Below are positions 61,780 to 64,000 of a stretch of 64,000 bases of DNA, in pieces. This DNA is from Microcella putealis (GTDB lineage: Bacteria > Actinomycetota > Actinomycetes > Actinomycetales > Microbacteriaceae), in the NCBI RefSeq assembly GCF_004216575.1, contig NZ_SGWW01000001.1:248001-312000 (forward strand), written 5' to 3'. Under the pieces are notes generated by a model. It did not search any database. It had not been told where the DNA came from and worked only from the letters and a program-made list of their open reading frames with translations. The position numbers and the translations under genes are program-made. The number at the start of each line of letters is the position of its first letter. Position 1 is the stretch's first letter.

Positions 61780-62709
61780 TCAGTACACGTAACGGACGGC
61801 CTGCTGAATGCGGGTGCGCACCTCGAAGAGGTCGGTGCCGCCCACCCCGACGCCGGGCAGCCCCGAGCGAATCAGGTTGACGAGGCGCGAACGCTCGACG
61901 AGCATCCCCTGCGCTCCGCGGATCGATTTCAGCTCGGTGAGCGACGCGGGCGCGTGCTCGTCGTCAACGACGACGACAAGCGCCGAGAAACGCACCTTCG
62001 CCGCCCGGGCGATGACCTTTGCCCGCACCGACAGGTCGTGCAGAGGCCGCTCCCCCGGCTCGAGGCCCTCGCCGATGAGTTCGCCGCGCTTGACCTTCAC
62101 CGGCGCACCCCAGTCTTCGCTCAGGACCGCCCAGAGCCCGGTCGGCCCGAGCACGATGTGGTCGATCTTGTCGAGCGGGCCTGAGCCCGCGAGCACGTCG
62201 TGCCAGAGGGTGAAGCCGATGCCGAGGCTGAACAGGGCTCCCGCGGTCTTCTCCTCGGCGACGGCGGCGGCCAAGAGGTGCCGAATCTCGCGCGGCGCGC
62301 TGCGCACGAGCTGCGCGTCGTACGGGTCGGGAATCTCGACGCCGCGCCCCACCCACTCGCGCATGACGTCGAGGTAGCGCTCGCGAAAGTATCCGCCCGG
62401 ATGCCCATGGCTCGTCGCACTCGGACGGCTGTCGCCGCGAGAACGCGCGCCGCCTCCGGCCGAGTGCGCCCACGCGGCGCCGCCCCCACTGCCACTGTCG
62501 CTGCCGGTGTCGTAGGCCGCGCGGGCCGACGGCGTTCCGATGCGCTGCCATGCCTGCTGCACGCGGTCGAACTCGGCGCTCGAGCCGCCCGTGTCGGGGT
62601 GCGCCTCGCGCAGCCGCCGGCGGTACGCCTTCTTCAGCTCGTCATCGCTCGCAGTCGGCGCGACGCCGAGGACCTCGTACGGGTTCGACGCGAGGGGTGA
62701 GTCTGCCAT
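61780..62709 (-). CDS. J-domain protein fused to a NERD (nuclease-related) domain
   Basis: The 309-residue protein has an N-terminal J domain (NPYEVLGVAPTASDDELKKAYRRRL) with the HPD motif at 37-39, a Gly/Ser linker, and a C-terminal NERD-like domain: GIGFTLWHDVLAGSG, KIDHIVLGPTGLWAVLSEDWGAPV, then a helical end. The NERD fold is related to restriction-like nucleases, although the catalytic lysine position reads EDW here. The fusion suggests Hsp70 recruitment to a DNA-related activity. ATG 62709 follows a TAGGCT hexamer by 9 nt. Confidence 0.8.
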   Translation of the reverse strand: MADSPLASNPYEVLGVAPTASDDELKKAYRRRLREAHPDTGGSSAEFDRVQQAWQRIGTPSARAAYDTGSDSGSGGGAAWAHSAGGGARSRGDSRPSATSHGHPGGYFRERYLDVMREWVGRGVEIPDPYDAQLVRSAPREIRHLLAAAVAEEKTAGALFSLGIGFTLWHDVLAGSGPLDKIDHIVLGPTGLWAVLSEDWGAPVKVKRGELIGEGLEPGERPLHDLSVRAKVIARAAKVRFSALVVVVDDEHAPASLTELKSIRGAQGMLVERSRLVNLIRSGLPGVGVGGTDLFEVRTRIQQAVRYVY

Positions 62710-62718
62710 GGCGGGAAA

Positions 62719-62728
62719 AGCCTACGCT
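62719..62728. promoter_or_regulatory. Overlapping divergent -10 boxes of the J/NERD and oligopeptidase genes
   Basis: AGCCTACGCT reads TAGGCT on the minus strand (62724-62719, 9 nt to ATG) and TACGCT on the plus strand (62723-62728, 6 nt to GTG 62735). The two hexamers share two bases. Confidence 0.5.
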
Positions 62729-62734
62729 TTGAGG

Positions 62735-64000
62735 GTGAGCATTCCCCCACCGGCAGCCAAGCGCATCCACGTCACCCGAACACACCACGGCGACACCGTC
62801 ACCGACCACTACGAATGGATGCGCGACAAGACATCCGAGGACGTTCTCGCGCACCTGCGCGCCGAGAACGCGTACGCGGATGCGCGGATGGAGCACCTGG
62901 GGCCGCTGCGGGAGCAGATCGTGGCCGAGATTCGTTCGCGCACGCAGGAGACCGACATGGGGATCCCCGTACGCGAGGGCGACTGGTGGTACTACGGGCG
63001 CACCGTCGAGGGGCAGCAGTACGGCATCCAGTGCCGCGTGGCCGCGCGGCCCATCGACCCGGCCGACCCGACCGACCCCGTGGCGTGGACTCCGCCGGCG
63101 CCGCTGAAAGACCCCGCGCAGCCGCGCGAGGGCGAGCAGGTGATCCTCGACGCGAACGTCGAGGCCGAGGGGCACGACTTCTTCTCGCTCGGCACGTTCG
63201 ACATTTCTGACGACGGGCGCCTCCTGCTGTTCGGCGTCGACACTGAGGGCGACGAGCGCTACACGCTGCGCATCCGCAACCTCGAGACCGGCGAGCAGCT
63301 GGCCGACGAAATTCGTGAGACGTCGTCTGGCGCGTTCTTTGACTCATCGGGCCGGTACGTCTTCTACTCGACCGTCGACGATTCGTGGCGCCCCGACACC
63401 GTGTGGCGGCACGAGGTCGGCACGGAGCCGGCCACCGACGTGCAGGTGTTTCACGAGCCCGACGACTCGTACTGGGTCGGGGCGGGGCGCACCCGCAGCG
63501 GGCGGTATCTCGTCATCGGCGCATCCTCATCGGTGACGAGCGAGACGCGCGTGCTCGACGCCTCCAACCCGACGGGCGAGTTTCAACTTCTCTGGCCGCG
63601 CGAGCAGGGCGTCGAGTACGACGCCGACCACGCGGTGATCGGCGGACGCGACTGGTGGCTCATCACGCACAACAAGAACGCCCCCGACTTCACCGTCGTC
63701 GCTGTGCCGGTGGATGACCCGCAGGCCAACCCCGTCACGGTGATTGCGCACGAGCCGGGGCGCCGCGTCGAGGGCGTCGACGCGTTCGCGCGGTTCCTCG
63801 TGTTCGACTACCGGAAGGACGGCCTGCCGAAGACCGCGGTCGCCCGCCTCGACGGCGGCGAGGGCCTCGACGGCCTGCGCTGGCAGCAGCTCACACCCCC
63901 GACCGCCGCGCGCGGCGAGGGCCTGTTGTCGATCGGCGCCTGCGGCAACCCCGAGTGGCGGCAGCCGACCCTGCGCATCGGCTACACGAGCTTCATCGAG
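62735..64000 (+). CDS. ptrB: Oligopeptidase B-type S9 serine peptidase, N-terminal part
   Basis: 422 codons are visible before the window ends, all in the N-terminal beta-propeller of S9A peptidases. Family landmarks: HGDTVTDHYEWMRDKTSEDVLAHLRAENAY, REGDWWYYGRTVEGQQYGIQCR (typical of oligopeptidase B rather than prolyl oligopeptidase), EGHDFFSLGTFDISDDGRLL and ITHNKNAPDF. The catalytic Ser-Asp-His lie beyond the window. The enzyme cleaves short peptides after basic residues. GTG 62735 has TACGCT 6 nt upstream. Confidence 0.88.
   Translation, partial: MSIPPPAAKRIHVTRTHHGDTVTDHYEWMRDKTSEDVLAHLRAENAYADARMEHLGPLREQIVAEIRSRTQETDMGIPVREGDWWYYGRTVEGQQYGIQCRVAARPIDPADPTDPVAWTPPAPLKDPAQPREGEQVILDANVEAEGHDFFSLGTFDISDDGRLLLFGVDTEGDERYTLRIRNLETGEQLADEIRETSSGAFFDSSGRYVFYSTVDDSWRPDTVWRHEVGTEPATDVQVFHEPDDSYWVGAGRTRSGRYLVIGASSSVTSETRVLDASNPTGEFQLLWPREQGVEYDADHAVIGGRDWWLITHNKNAPDFTVVAVPVDDPQANPVTVIAHEPGRRVEGVDAFARFLVFDYRKDGLPKTAVARLDGGEGLDGLRWQQLTPPTAARGEGLLSIGACGNPEWRQPTLRIGYTSFIE

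Overview
The window is high-GC (roughly 70 % by eye) actinobacterial chromosome. Gene order (hrcA-dnaJ-rsmE-HIT-phoH-ybeY-CNNM-era), abundant GTG starts, DUF2510 proteins, a CIRCE site before hrcA and many apparently leaderless genes point to Micrococcales, most likely Microbacteriaceae. It looks like ordinary chromosome. I see no prophage, insertion sequence, CRISPR array, tRNA or rRNA.

Layout. 1-120 is the tail of a LuxR-type regulator. 487-8492 (minus) is the heat-shock/ribosome-maturation cluster from hrcA down to era. 8763-9664 holds two DUF4870 membrane paralogs. 9670-15755 holds hemW, a flavin monooxygenase-like gene, a HAD phosphatase, truB, a ketopantoate reductase-like gene and a small multidrug-export-like protein. 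16006-20425 (minus) is a deoxyribose-phosphate operon: SorC-type regulator, deoC, aldehyde dehydrogenase and a truncated ALDH-like protein, with a palindromic operator and a divergent ROK kinase. 21510-28049 holds an MFS permease, the lepA-DUF1990-membrane protein-ribF operon and rpsT. 28363-36839 (minus) holds pabB, leuS, comEA, comEC and holA, with pabC divergent from pabB. 37813-47697 contains three DUF2510 membrane paralogs, a DUF3516-type helicase, a lipoprotein, two acidic small proteins and a CPBP protease. 47694-64000 contains mostly accessory genes: an FAD oxidoreductase/SRPBCC pair, a lipase-like hydrolase, a RecB-nuclease/DEDD/SF1-helicase fusion, a PfkB kinase, an orphan DarT-like protein, DUF429, a DUF4190-like membrane protein, two tandem paralogs of unknown function, a J-domain/NERD fusion and the start of oligopeptidase B.

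Structure not explained by genes: (i) a ~20-26 bp repeat (core GTCAACAACTCAGGACTAAC) occurs eight times in three intergenic clusters, mostly as inverted pairs, and once supplies the last codons and stop of the upstream gene; (ii) nineteen genes have a -10-like hexamer exactly 6 or 7 nt before the start codon, the signature of leaderless transcripts, including a mirror-image divergent pair at pabB/pabC; (iii) short hairpins with GGGG loops recur in the leaders of two DUF2510 paralogs.
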